The position numbers and the translations under genes were made by a program. Below the pieces are notes generated by a model, which did not search any database, was not told the DNA's origin, and worked only from the letters and a program-made list of their open reading frames with translations. From Lachnoclostridium sp. (GTDB lineage: Bacteria; Bacillota_A; Clostridia; Lachnospirales; Lachnospiraceae): 13,534 nucleotides of DNA. The DNA is taken from contig SVDR01000057.1 of assembly GCA_015057755.1 (NCBI GenBank), positions 1 to 13,534 on the forward strand, given 5' to 3'. This document shows, one piece after another, positions 1-7,795 of the stretch; position 1 is the first letter of the stretch; every line of letters starts with the position of its first letter.

Positions 1-38
1 GTGAGAGGCCGTCGTCTTGACCGCTTGACCAACGGGCC
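1..38 (-). tRNA. tRNA-Glu(CTC), 5' part, cut by window edge
   Basis: Read on the minus strand from 38 to 1 this is the 5' half of a tRNA. It shows a GGCCCGT acceptor strand, a 3-bp D stem (GTC/GAC) around a 10-base D loop, base 26, a five-base anticodon stem strand ACGGC and a seven-base loop CTCTCAC. The loop gives anticodon CTC, which decodes the glutamate codon GAG. The acceptor and D-arm sequence match the typical bacterial tRNA-Glu pattern (GGCCCGTTGGTCAAGCGGT). The 3' half lies outside the window, so the stem partner and the 3' end cannot be checked. It follows tRNA-Pro by 10 bases and is very probably co-transcribed with it. Confidence 0.88.
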
Positions 39-48
39 AGTAACCAAG

Positions 49-122
49 TCGAGGCGACAGGATTCGAACCTGCGACCTCTGCGTCCCGAACGCAGCGCTC
101 TACCAAACTGAGCCACGCCTCG
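49..122 (-). tRNA. tRNA-Pro(CGG)
   Basis: This 74-base tRNA folds completely. The acceptor strands CGAGGCG/CGCCTCG pair at all seven positions, the D stem is GCTC/GAGC, the anticodon stem is CTGCG/CGCAG, and the T stem is GCAGG/CCTGT with one G-U pair. The T loop is the standard TTCGAAT. The anticodon loop TTCGGGA gives anticodon CGG, which reads the proline codon CCG, with G at position 37 as usual for tRNA-Pro. The discriminator base is A at 49. The bases that follow (CTT) show that the 3' CCA is not encoded and must be added by nucleotidyltransferase. The gene stands directly downstream of a strong promoter and heads a tRNA unit that continues out of the window. Confidence 0.97.
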
Positions 123-134
123 ATTACGTACGTA

Positions 135-163
135 AGTATAACCCACTTTCAAAAAAATGTCAA
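135..163 (-). promoter_or_regulatory. Promoter of the tRNA-Pro/tRNA-Glu unit
   Basis: On the minus strand a perfect -35 box TTGACA (163-158) is followed after exactly 17 bases by TATACT (140-135), one base off the consensus -10. Transcription should start near 128, only a few bases before the mature tRNA-Pro 5' end at 122, giving a very short leader. A-tracts immediately upstream of the -35 box (about 164-188) resemble an UP element. This is the expected form of a strong sigma-A stable-RNA promoter. Confidence 0.9.
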
Positions 164-204
164 CACCTTTTTTCTAATTTTTTTGAACAATTTATCAAAT
201 TAGG

Positions 205-237
205 AAAAATCCGACTCTCCACGCGGAGAATCGGATT
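205..237 (-). terminator. Intrinsic terminator of the copA-csoR unit
   Basis: On the minus strand a 13-bp stem (237-225 with 220-208, including one G-U pair) closes a four-base loop GCGT and runs into a short U-tract (209-205). It begins 10 bases after the csoR stop codon. In the plus direction the bases after the stem are not a clean U-tract, so the signal is oriented for the copper operon. It also insulates the tRNA promoter downstream from copper-operon read-through. Confidence 0.87.
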
Positions 238-247
238 CTTCTCTGTT

Positions 248-565
248 CTACAGCATTTTTTTGATGGTATCGCAAAGTTCACTGATGATCTTCTCTTCGT
301 TTCCATCTTTGATTTCCTGTACTACACAAGATTTAATATGGTCTGAAAGCAGCTTAGTAGTAAATCCATTTAACGCAGACTGGATCGCAGACACCTGGAT
401 CAAAATATCCGTACAATACCGTTCATCCTGCACCATCTGTTTCACACCGCGCACCTGACCCTCAATTCGGTTTAATCGATTGATCAGATCTCTTTCTTCT
501 TTGGGATCTCTGTGCTTATGTCTGCACTCGCAGCCACAGTTTTCATACTTCATTTCTTCTGCCAA
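248..565 (-). CDS. csoR: Copper-sensing transcriptional repressor CsoR
   Basis: This 105-residue protein belongs to the CsoR/RcnR all-alpha repressor family (DUF156). It is expected to hold copA promoter DNA without copper and to release it on Cu(I) binding. The Cu(I) ligand set is visible as Cys51, His76 and Cys80 (the C-H-C pattern), with Tyr50 just before the first Cys and Glu96 placed like the second-shell residues known in Mycobacterium CsoR. Residues 24-44 form the basic first helix typical of the family. The first 18 residues add an unusual tail with Cys10, Cys12, Cys14, His16 and His18. The start is TTG at 565, behind a GAGGGGG ribosome site; the next in-frame ATG, four codons later, is too far from that site. 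It lies 20 bases after copA, so the repressor is in the operon it probably controls. RcnR or FrmR identity is less likely given the copA partner and ligands. Confidence 0.95.
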   Translation of the reverse strand: MAEEMKYENCGCECRHKHRDPKEERDLINRLNRIEGQVRGVKQMVQDERYCTDILIQVSAIQSALNGFTTKLLSDHIKSCVVQEIKDGNEEKIISELCDTIKKML

Positions 566-585
566 GAAATATCCCCCTCTCAGCC

Positions 586-805
586 TTAACCGATCACTTT
601 GTAGTCCTGATCCTCAATCGCTTTTTTGATCACAGCCATATCCACTTCTTCTGTCATTGTGATCACAACTGTACCCTCTGTATGGCTTGCAACAGCACTT
701 TCAACACCCGGGATCTTTTCTACGACTTTCTTTACTCTTGCCTCACAGTGCGGGCACATCATACCTTTTACTTTTAATGTTTTCTCCATGTCCTGGATCT
801 CCTCT
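586..805 (-). other. Possible internal translation start for a free CopZ-like copper chaperone
   Basis: Inside copA, in the same reading frame, ATG at 789-787 (Met772 of CopA) is preceded by AGAGGAG (805-799) with nine bases between the SD core and the ATG, as good as the site of many real genes here. Translation from it to the copA stop would give a 67-residue HMA protein with the CPHC metal motif at residues 12-15, the size of CopZ copper chaperones. Two readings are possible: a second product from copA, or the relic of a former separate copZ whose stop-to-start junction was lost by fusion. Use of this start is inference from sequence only. Confidence 0.45.
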
Positions 806-3102
806 CTTTCAATTGGTTTTATTTTTTTATCTTTGTCTGCACGATGCATATCAAAGAAATTGAGACGTAATGCATTTGATACTACGCAGAAACTGGATAA
901 GCTCATAGCTGCCGCACCAAACATCGGATTTAATTTCCATCCGAAGATCGGAATCCACACACCCATCGCAAGCGGAATTCCCACACAGTTATAGAAAAAT
1001 GCCCAGAATAAGTTTTCGTGGATATTCTTCAGTGTCGCACGGCTCATACGAATGGCTGCCGGGACATCAGACAGACGGCTCTTCATAAGAACGACATCCG
1101 CCGCATCGATCGCAATATCTGTACCGGCCCCAATGGCGATACCGATATCTGCTCTTGTCAGCGCCGGAGCATCATTGATGCCGTCGCCAACCATCGCTAC
1201 CCGACCGCTCTTTTTCAGTCTGCGGATCACATTTTCTTTTCCGTCCGGAAGCACTCCTGCAATGACTTCATCTACACCAGCCTGAGCACCGATCGCTTTT
1301 GCTGTGCGTTTATTATCTCCGGTCAGCATTACCACATGAATGCCCATATTCTGCAATTCTTTGATCGCTTTTGGACTGTCTTCTTTCATGACATCTGCCA
1401 CCGCAATAATACCAACCAGCTCCTCCTCTTTACAGAAAAATAACGGTGTCTTTCCCTGCTCTGCCAGTGCTTCCGCCTGAGTTTTGACAGAATCCGGAAT
1501 ACTGGTCTTTGTACTAATATATTTCAGATTGCCTCCATAGAGTGTAACTCCTGCCAACTCTGCAGAAAGACCGTTTCCTGGAAGTGCACGGAACTCTGTA
1601 ACCTCTTCCGCTGTTATATGTTTCTCTTCCGCTTTTAATAAAATCGCCCTTGCCAGCGGATGTTCACTCTTCTTTTCCAGAGCATACGCCATAGAAAGCA
1701 ATTCGTCCTCTGTGACACCATCAGCCGGGATCATGTCCGTTACTTTCGGTTCTCCACTTGTAATGGTTCCGGTTTTGTCCAGCGCAACAATCTGCACTTT
1801 TCCCGTTTCTTCCAGAGAGACTGCTGTTTTAAATAAAATACCGTTCTTTGCTCCCATTCCATTTCCGACCATGATCGCAACAGGAGTTGCAAGACCAAGC
1901 GCACACGGACAGCTGATCACAAGAACAGAAATGCCTCTTGCCAATGCAAAACCAACTGTCTCGCCCAATAACAGCCAGCCAAATGTTGTGATCACTGCAA
2001 TGGTGATAACTGCCGGTACGAAAATACCGGAAACCTTGTCTGCCACTTTTGCAATCGGAGCCTTTGTTGCTGCTGCATCACTGACCATCTTGATAATCTG
2101 GGAAAGAGTTGTATCTTCTCCGACTCTGGTCGCCTCACAGCGAATGAAACCAGACTGATTTACCGTTGCTGCGGACACCAGATCTCCAGGCTCCTTATCA
2201 ACCGGAATACTCTCTCCGGTTAATGCAGATTCATTTACTGCACTATGTCCTTCTAACACCGTACCGTCAACCGGAATATTTTCACCAGGACGAACGACGA
2301 ACACATCGCCTTTCTTAACCTGCTCGATCGGAACTTCCACTTCTTCGCCATTTCTGACTACCGTTGCAGTTTTCGGTGCCAGCTTCATCAAGCTCTTTAA
2401 CGCATCGGTTGTCCTTCCTTTCGAACGCGCCTCCAGCATCTTGCCCACTGTAATCAACGTCAGGATCATCGCTGTCGACTCAAAATAAAAGTCGTGCATA
2501 TAAGACATTACCGCCGCAGCGTCACCCTTTAGCTGCGCATCGGTCATCATAAACAATGCGTAAGTACTGTAAATAAAGGATGCTCCGGATCCCATTGCAA
2601 CAAGAGTATCCATGTTCGGAGCTTTATGGAGAAGTCCTTTAAATCCGCTGATAAAAAACTTTTGGTTGATGATCATCACGATTGCAGACAACAAAAGCTG
2701 CAGCAATCCCATTGCAATGTGATTTTCTTCAAAAAATGCCGGTACAGGCCATCCCCACATCGTATGTCCCATGGAAAAATACATGAGAACGATCAAAAAG
2801 CCCAACGATGTCAGTAAACGCTTTTTTAATACCGGAGTTTCCTTATCTGCCAGAGCATCTTCATTCATGGCTGCGGAAACACCCGGTCTGGCTTCTGATG
2901 AGGCTCCTTTTACTGAGGCGCCATATCCCGCATTAACAACTGCCTCAATAATTGCTTCCGATGATGCATTTCCTTCTACACCCATGGAGTTTGTCAGGAG
3001 GCTTACAGAACAAGAGGTAACGCCCGGTACACTAGAGACAGCTTTTTCCACTCGGGAACTGCAGGCTGCACAGCTCATTCCGGTTACTGTATATTGAACC
3101 AT
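586..3102 (-). CDS. copA: Cu(I)-exporting P1B-type ATPase CopA with N- and C-terminal metal-binding domains
   Basis: This 838-residue membrane ATPase should pump Cu(I) out of the cytoplasm. Domains in order: an N-terminal HMA domain with Cys11-Ala-Ala-Cys14; a membrane region starting near residue 95; the actuator domain with TGES at 295-298; the membrane CPC motif at 398-400; the phosphorylated Asp442 in DKTGT; the nucleotide-binding SEHPLA at 479-484; and GDGINDAP at 639-646. The last helices carry Tyr704-Asn705 and Met733/Ser736-Ser737, which together with CPC are the residues of the Cu(I) subgroup rather than Zn or Cd pumps. A second HMA domain with Cys783-Pro-His-Cys786 follows a charged linker at 752-771. 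This C-terminal position is unusual. The ATG at 3102 has AAGGAGA nine bases upstream. It is first in an operon with csoR, behind a CsoR-type operator. Confidence 0.97.
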   Translation of the reverse strand: MVQYTVTGMSCAACSSRVEKAVSSVPGVTSCSVSLLTNSMGVEGNASSEAIIEAVVNAGYGASVKGASSEARPGVSAAMNEDALADKETPVLKKRLLTSLGFLIVLMYFSMGHTMWGWPVPAFFEENHIAMGLLQLLLSAIVMIINQKFFISGFKGLLHKAPNMDTLVAMGSGASFIYSTYALFMMTDAQLKGDAAAVMSYMHDFYFESTAMILTLITVGKMLEARSKGRTTDALKSLMKLAPKTATVVRNGEEVEVPIEQVKKGDVFVVRPGENIPVDGTVLEGHSAVNESALTGESIPVDKEPGDLVSAATVNQSGFIRCEATRVGEDTTLSQIIKMVSDAAATKAPIAKVADKVSGIFVPAVITIAVITTFGWLLLGETVGFALARGISVLVISCPCALGLATPVAIMVGNGMGAKNGILFKTAVSLEETGKVQIVALDKTGTITSGEPKVTDMIPADGVTEDELLSMAYALEKKSEHPLARAILLKAEEKHITAEEVTEFRALPGNGLSAELAGVTLYGGNLKYISTKTSIPDSVKTQAEALAEQGKTPLFFCKEEELVGIIAVADVMKEDSPKAIKELQNMGIHVVMLTGDNKRTAKAIGAQAGVDEVIAGVLPDGKENVIRRLKKSGRVAMVGDGINDAPALTRADIGIAIGAGTDIAIDAADVVLMKSRLSDVPAAIRMSRATLKNIHENLFWAFFYNCVGIPLAMGVWIPIFGWKLNPMFGAAAMSLSSFCVVSNALRLNFFDMHRADKDKKIKPIEREEIQDMEKTLKVKGMMCPHCEARVKKVVEKIPGVESAVASHTEGTVVITMTEEVDMAVIKKAIEDQDYKVIG

Positions 3103-3125
3103 ATCCTATTTCTCCTTTCTGTTTT

Positions 3126-3142
3126 ATACCCTTAGGGGGTAC
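3126..3142. promoter_or_regulatory. CsoR-type copper operator
   Basis: The inverted repeat TACCC (3127-3131) and GGGTA (3137-3141), separated by five bases and inside a G/C run, has the form of known CsoR operators of copper operons. It lies over the expected transcription start of copA and 24 bases before the copA ATG. A repressor bound here would block the promoter just upstream. With csoR as the second gene of this transcript, this implies negative autoregulation with copper as inducer. Confidence 0.85.
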
Positions 3143-3148
3143 ATCTAT

Positions 3149-3176
3149 ATGATACCATTTTCGATCCATTTGTCAA
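3149..3176 (-). promoter_or_regulatory. Promoter of copA-csoR
   Basis: On the minus strand TTGACA (3176-3171) is a perfect -35 box, followed after 16 bases by TATCAT (3154-3149), which matches the -10 consensus at five of six positions. The start point predicted near 3142 falls at the edge of the CsoR-type operator. The promoter begins 14 bases beyond the hairpin that terminates the polC operon, so copA-csoR is an independent transcription unit. Confidence 0.85.
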
Positions 3177-3190
3177 GTCCTCAAGCAAAC

Positions 3191-3241
3191 AAAAAGCGTA
3201 TCCAATACCGTTTTCAGTTTTCGGTATCAAATACGCTTTTT
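3191..3241 (-). terminator. Terminator of the pyrH-polC operon
   Basis: A long hairpin begins one base after the polC stop codon. The outer stem is 11 bp (3191-3201 with 3231-3241), then comes a 3x3 internal loop, an inner 6-bp stem (3205-3210 with 3222-3227) and an 11-base loop. The U-run on the minus strand forms the end of the stem (3195-3191) and is followed by GTTTG. The A-run on the other arm makes it bidirectional in form, but no plus-strand gene is seen that would use it. Confidence 0.85.
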
Positions 3242-3242
3242 C

Positions 3243-6200
3243 TTATAAATCAAACAGTGACAACTGATTGGACTCCGGAAGATCTTTCAGAATTCCAAGT
3301 TCTACCATCAGATCACAGATGGTCTTGCTGACCTTGGTTCTGTTACAGAAATCCTCCTTGGAAAGGAACGGACCATCTTTTGCTGCCTCCTCAATAGACT
3401 CTGCCGCCTTTTCACCAAGGCCGTCAATGCTGTTGATCGAAGGCATCAGCTTATTATCAATGATCTGAAAATGTCTCGCTTTCGCTTTGAAAACATCCAT
3501 CTGATGGAATTCAAAACCGCGGGCGTACATTTCCTGCACGATACGCATGTCACGCATGGTATCCTGCTCCTTCTTCGACAGAGAATCCGACCGTCTTTTG
3601 TAGTCTGCAATGTGACGATCCAGTTTTTCTCTGCCCAGACACATGATCTCATAGGAAAATGCGCTGGCACGAATACTAAAGAAGGATGCGTAATATGCCA
3701 ATGGATAAAACACCTTGCAATATGCGATTCGCCACGCCATCATAACATACGCTGCCGCATGGGCTTTCGGGAACATGTATTTAATCTTCTTACAGGACCA
3801 GATATACCAGTCCGGAACATCATGGGCTTTCATCGCCTCTTCCCAGTCCGGTTTTAAACCTTTACCCTTTCGAACGGACTCCATAATCGTAAAGGCAAGT
3901 CCCTCTTCCATGCCCTTTTGAATCAGGTAGACCATGATATCGTCTCGTGTACAGATTGCTGTCTGAATCGTTGCCTTTCCTTCCTGAATCAGCGTCTGCG
4001 CATTGCCCAGCCAAACGTCTGTACCGTGGGCAAGTCCCGCAATACGAACCAGGTCTGAGAAATGCTTTGGCTGAGCATCGATCAACATCTGCATCGCAAA
4101 ATCTGTACCGAACTCCGGAACACCGAGGGCACCCAGTTTACATCCACCGATATCTTCCGGTGTAATGCCAAGGGCTGATGTGTTCTGGAATAAGCTCATG
4201 ACCTCTCTGGAATCTAGCGGAATATCTTTTACCGGATCCAGACCGATCAGGTCCTGAAGCATACGGATCATGGTCGGATCATCGTGTCCGAGAATATCAA
4301 GCTTTAATAAGTTATGGTCAATCGAATGATAGTCAAAGTGTGTCGTTACCGTTTTGGTCGTCATATCATTGGCCGGATGCTGAACCGGAGTAAATGAATA
4401 AATATTCTCTCCAAGCGGAAGTACGATAATACCGCCCGGATGCTGACCGGTTGTGCGTCTGACGCCGGTACATCCTGTGACAATACGGTTGATCTCACTT
4501 TCTCGTTTCCTCTGACCGCGTTCCTCGTAATATTTCTTTACAAAACCATAGGCAGTTTTCTCTGCCAGGGTACCAATGGTTCCCGCACGGTAGGTCTGAC
4601 CTTTTCCGAAGATAACCTCCGTATAATCATGAGCACGGGACTGGTATTCTCCGGAGAAGTTTAAGTCGATATCCGGCTCTTTATCACCTTTGAATCCAAG
4701 GAATGTCTCGAACGGAATATCGAAACCGTCTTTCATCAAAGGAAGGCCGCAGACCGGACAGTTTTTATCCGGCATATCGCATCCCGCCATACCGCTGAAC
4801 TTCTTTACATCCTCCGAATCAAAATCGTAATAATGACAGTTCGTACAATAATAATGCGGACTCAGCGGATTTACCTCTGTAATACCGGACATAGTCGCTG
4901 CAAAAGAGGAACCAACGGAACCTCGGGAACCAACCAGATAACCGTCTTCATTGGATTTCCAAACCAGTTTCTGTGCAATGATATACATAACAGCGAAACC
5001 GTTGGAAATAATCGAGTTCAGCTCTCGCTCCAACCGGTCAATTACGATCTGAGGAAGATTCTCGCCGTACATCTCATGAGCGCGGTTATAACAGATCGTA
5101 CGAAGCTGCTCATCGGAATCCTCAATGACCGGCGGACATTTATCCGGACGGACCGGTGCAATATTTTCACACATATCCGCGATCATTCTCGTGTTCGTTA
5201 CAACAACCTCATACGCTTTATCGCTGCCTAAATACTGGAATTCTTCCAGCATTTCATTGGTCGTACGTAAATATAAAGGTGCCTGGTCATCTGCATCTTT
5301 AAATCCTTTTCCTGCCATCAGGATCCTGCGATAAACCTCATCTTCCGGATCCAGGAAATGCACATCACAAGTTGCGCAAACCGGTTTGTTAAATTGCTCA
5401 CCCAAGTTTACGATCTTACAGTTAATGTCCATTAAATCTTCAATGGAATTTACCGAACTTTTCTCTTCCCTAAGCATGAACACATCGTTGCCAAGCGGCT
5501 GAATCTCCAGGAAATCATAGAAATCAACCAGTTTTTGTAAATCTGCATCGGTGGCATCGCGAAGAATTGCCTGATATAACTCACCGGCTTCACACGCAGT
5601 ACCAATGATCAGACCCTCTCGACATTCCTGAAGCAGACTCTTTGGAATTCTCGGCTGTCTAGAAAAATAACGCACATGCGATTCAGAAACAAGCCTGTAC
5701 AGATTTACTCTGCCAAGATCATTTTTTGCAAGGATAATGACATGATGCGATGGCATTTTCATAATGGTCGCATCGTCTGCCTTATTGAACTGATTCAGCT
5801 GATCCAGATGCGTCATGTCATACTGAGTCTTTAACATTTCAATAAACTTTACAAAGATCTGAGCCGTTGCCTCTGCATCATCCACGGCCCGATGATGATT
5901 TTCCAGAGAAACATTCAATGCTTTTGCAACCGTATCCAGTTTATAACGGTTCAGGTTCGGAAGCAGAACTCGCGCCAGAGTAACGGTATCAAGTACCGTT
6001 GGCTTAAATGCCAGATTTAACTGTCCTGCATTGTGTTTGATGAAACTCACATCAAAGGATGCATTGTGGGCAACAAGGGCCGCTTTTCCCACAAATTCCA
6101 AAAATTTAGGAAGGATCACGTCAATCCGAGGTGCATCCATAACCATAGAATCATTAATTCCGGTCAGTCGCTCAATTTCAAACGGAATCGGAACATCCGG

Positions 6201-7793
6201 ATTGACAAATTCGTTGAAGCGATCCGTAATGGTTCCGTTTTCCACTTTTACCGCACCAATCTCAATGATCTGATTCTTCGTTGGTGAAAATCCGGTCGTC
6301 TCAATATCGAATACCACGTAGGTTCCGTCCAGACTCTGGTTTTTTGAGTTCTCAACGATTTCCTTCATATCGTCAACCAGATAGCCTTCCACACCGTAGA
6401 TAACTTTAAATGAATCGCCCTTATCCAATGCATGGCTGGCATCCGGGAACGCCTGTACACAGCCATGATCGGTAACCGCGATCGCCGGCATTCCCCATTT
6501 TTTTGCGCGCTTGATGATGTCCTTGACTTCGGATACACCATCCATATCGCTCATTTTCGTGTGACAGTGAAGTTCTACTCGTTTTACAGGAGCATTGTCT
6601 TCACGTTTCGTCGTAAAATCTTCACACCTTTTAATACCGACAATGGAACCGATTGTCAGCTCTCCATCGAATTTATCAATGGTCGTGATACCTTTTAATT
6701 TGATAAATGCGCCTTTTTTGATCGCATTTTTTGCGTCTTCTTCCTGATCTTCACGGAGGAACATTTTAATAGAGATACTGTCAGTAAAGTCCGTAATCGC
6801 AAAAATTGTCAGTTTCCGTCCGCTCTTTAATTCACGAGTCTCCTCAGATAAAATCTGTCCGCGAATCGTTACTTCACCGATCTCTCCTGCAATTTCACGG
6901 ATTTCTGTAATTTCACCTTCAAAATCACGGCCAAACAGAACATCCGGATTCTCGGATTTCTTATATGGCATACGTCCTTTGAATCCATCACGCTTGAATC
7001 CGCCTTCGCGCTTGAATTCGCCTTCCCCTGCCTCTCCTTTCGGAGTATTTCCGGCATTTCCAAAATTCTTCTTCGTAAACTCTTTCTTTTCTTCGTTCTT
7101 CTTTGCAGGTGGATTTGCATTTTCTTTTTTCGGAGCAGTTTTCGGTGTGGCTCCATTGTCCCATGGAACATCCGCGCCGGCAGCCATCTCCAGATAACCT
7201 CCGCCATCATGAACCGGATCTTCCAATCCAAGAGTTGGGCCAAAACCGGTACCAAACGGCTGGAACTCTTCCTCGTGCTTCTCCTTTTCTACCTCGATAA
7301 ATTTAAAGCTCACTTCCACCGGCAGACCGCATCGCTCAACAAAAATTTTTTCCAGTACGCGACCGACTTCAATCGAACGTTCGCGATAGATCAGATTATC
7401 CTCGACGCTGATCACCATCGTATCCTCATTTACAAAGTTTACTTGTCCTTTGCGCAGGATCTGATGCTCCATCATACCATACTGTTTAAACTCCAGCATG
7501 ATACTGTCTTTGTATACATCATACAGCTTCTTTGGTGTATATTGGGCGGAAAGTCGATACTTCTCCTGTATTTTGACCGTAAGAGGCCGACCCGGAAACA
7601 GCTGCTTTCCGATTCCATCTTCCATGCTGTATATATTCTTTTTATGAATCAGTCTTGGGCTCACAATATAAATGCGAAGAGAGCTCCTGTCCTTGGGCAT
7701 GGCAATCTTCTCGACCATGACAAGCTTCAGAAGCTCTTTCAGTTCCTCTCCGATATGTAAGCCCGGAAATACTTCCAGAAATGGTTTTTCCAT
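3243..7793 (-). CDS. polC: DNA polymerase III alpha subunit, Gram-positive PolC type
   Basis: This is the replicative DNA polymerase with its own 3'-5' proofreading nuclease. The 1516 residues show the PolC order. An N-terminal domain (1-170) is joined by a long Lys/Glu/Asn-rich linker (about 205-285) to an OB fold (290-390). The PHP domain (His409, His411, Asp442-His443, resuming to Asp810/His812) is split by the exonuclease (Asp496, Glu498, His576, Asp581, His634, Asp639). A Cys cluster (983, 986, 1005, 1012, 1015) of the zinc-binding type comes next. The palm has PDIDLNFS at 1040-1047 with catalytic Asp1041/Asp1043. A helix-hairpin-helix region lies near 1452-1470, and the last residues QLSLFDL form a sliding-clamp binding motif. 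It is somewhat longer than the Bacillus protein (about 1437), mostly through the linker. The ATG at 7793 lies two bases after the ispG stop with only a weak AGGA site, so translation is probably coupled. Confidence 0.98.
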   Translation of the reverse strand: MEKPFLEVFPGLHIGEELKELLKLVMVEKIAMPKDRSSLRIYIVSPRLIHKKNIYSMEDGIGKQLFPGRPLTVKIQEKYRLSAQYTPKKLYDVYKDSIMLEFKQYGMMEHQILRKGQVNFVNEDTMVISVEDNLIYRERSIEVGRVLEKIFVERCGLPVEVSFKFIEVEKEKHEEEFQPFGTGFGPTLGLEDPVHDGGGYLEMAAGADVPWDNGATPKTAPKKENANPPAKKNEEKKEFTKKNFGNAGNTPKGEAGEGEFKREGGFKRDGFKGRMPYKKSENPDVLFGRDFEGEITEIREIAGEIGEVTIRGQILSEETRELKSGRKLTIFAITDFTDSISIKMFLREDQEEDAKNAIKKGAFIKLKGITTIDKFDGELTIGSIVGIKRCEDFTTKREDNAPVKRVELHCHTKMSDMDGVSEVKDIIKRAKKWGMPAIAVTDHGCVQAFPDASHALDKGDSFKVIYGVEGYLVDDMKEIVENSKNQSLDGTYVVFDIETTGFSPTKNQIIEIGAVKVENGTITDRFNEFVNPDVPIPFEIERLTGINDSMVMDAPRIDVILPKFLEFVGKAALVAHNASFDVSFIKHNAGQLNLAFKPTVLDTVTLARVLLPNLNRYKLDTVAKALNVSLENHHRAVDDAEATAQIFVKFIEMLKTQYDMTHLDQLNQFNKADDATIMKMPSHHVIILAKNDLGRVNLYRLVSESHVRYFSRQPRIPKSLLQECREGLIIGTACEAGELYQAILRDATDADLQKLVDFYDFLEIQPLGNDVFMLREEKSSVNSIEDLMDINCKIVNLGEQFNKPVCATCDVHFLDPEDEVYRRILMAGKGFKDADDQAPLYLRTTNEMLEEFQYLGSDKAYEVVVTNTRMIADMCENIAPVRPDKCPPVIEDSDEQLRTICYNRAHEMYGENLPQIVIDRLERELNSIISNGFAVMYIIAQKLVWKSNEDGYLVGSRGSVGSSFAATMSGITEVNPLSPHYYCTNCHYYDFDSEDVKKFSGMAGCDMPDKNCPVCGLPLMKDGFDIPFETFLGFKGDKEPDIDLNFSGEYQSRAHDYTEVIFGKGQTYRAGTIGTLAEKTAYGFVKKYYEERGQRKRESEINRIVTGCTGVRRTTGQHPGGIIVLPLGENIYSFTPVQHPANDMTTKTVTTHFDYHSIDHNLLKLDILGHDDPTMIRMLQDLIGLDPVKDIPLDSREVMSLFQNTSALGITPEDIGGCKLGALGVPEFGTDFAMQMLIDAQPKHFSDLVRIAGLAHGTDVWLGNAQTLIQEGKATIQTAICTRDDIMVYLIQKGMEEGLAFTIMESVRKGKGLKPDWEEAMKAHDVPDWYIWSCKKIKYMFPKAHAAAYVMMAWRIAYCKVFYPLAYYASFFSIRASAFSYEIMCLGREKLDRHIADYKRRSDSLSKKEQDTMRDMRIVQEMYARGFEFHQMDVFKAKARHFQIIDNKLMPSINSIDGLGEKAAESIEEAAKDGPFLSKEDFCNRTKVSKTICDLMVELGILKDLPESNQLSLFDL

Positions 7794-7795
7794 GC

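Noticed and set aside
174..203. AT-rich inverted repeat CTAAT...ATTAG between the csoR terminator and the tRNA promoter
   Set aside because: The pairing is almost only A-T with a bulge and a long loop, as expected by chance in such DNA; the A-tracts are better explained as an upstream promoter element.
3191..3241. Reading the hairpin as a plus-strand terminator
   Set aside because: The fold is bidirectional in form, but no plus-strand gene is seen to end here; the minus-strand polC stop is one base away.
6869..7255. Minus-strand open frame of 128 codons in another frame over the polC linker
   Set aside because: The Lys/Arg-rich reading is a by-product of the repetitive linker codons; the polC frame is intact across it.
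7209..7760. Plus-strand open frame of 183 codons opposite the 5' part of polC
   Set aside because: It is antisense to the conserved PolC N-terminal domain and shows no known motif; it is judged a shadow frame.
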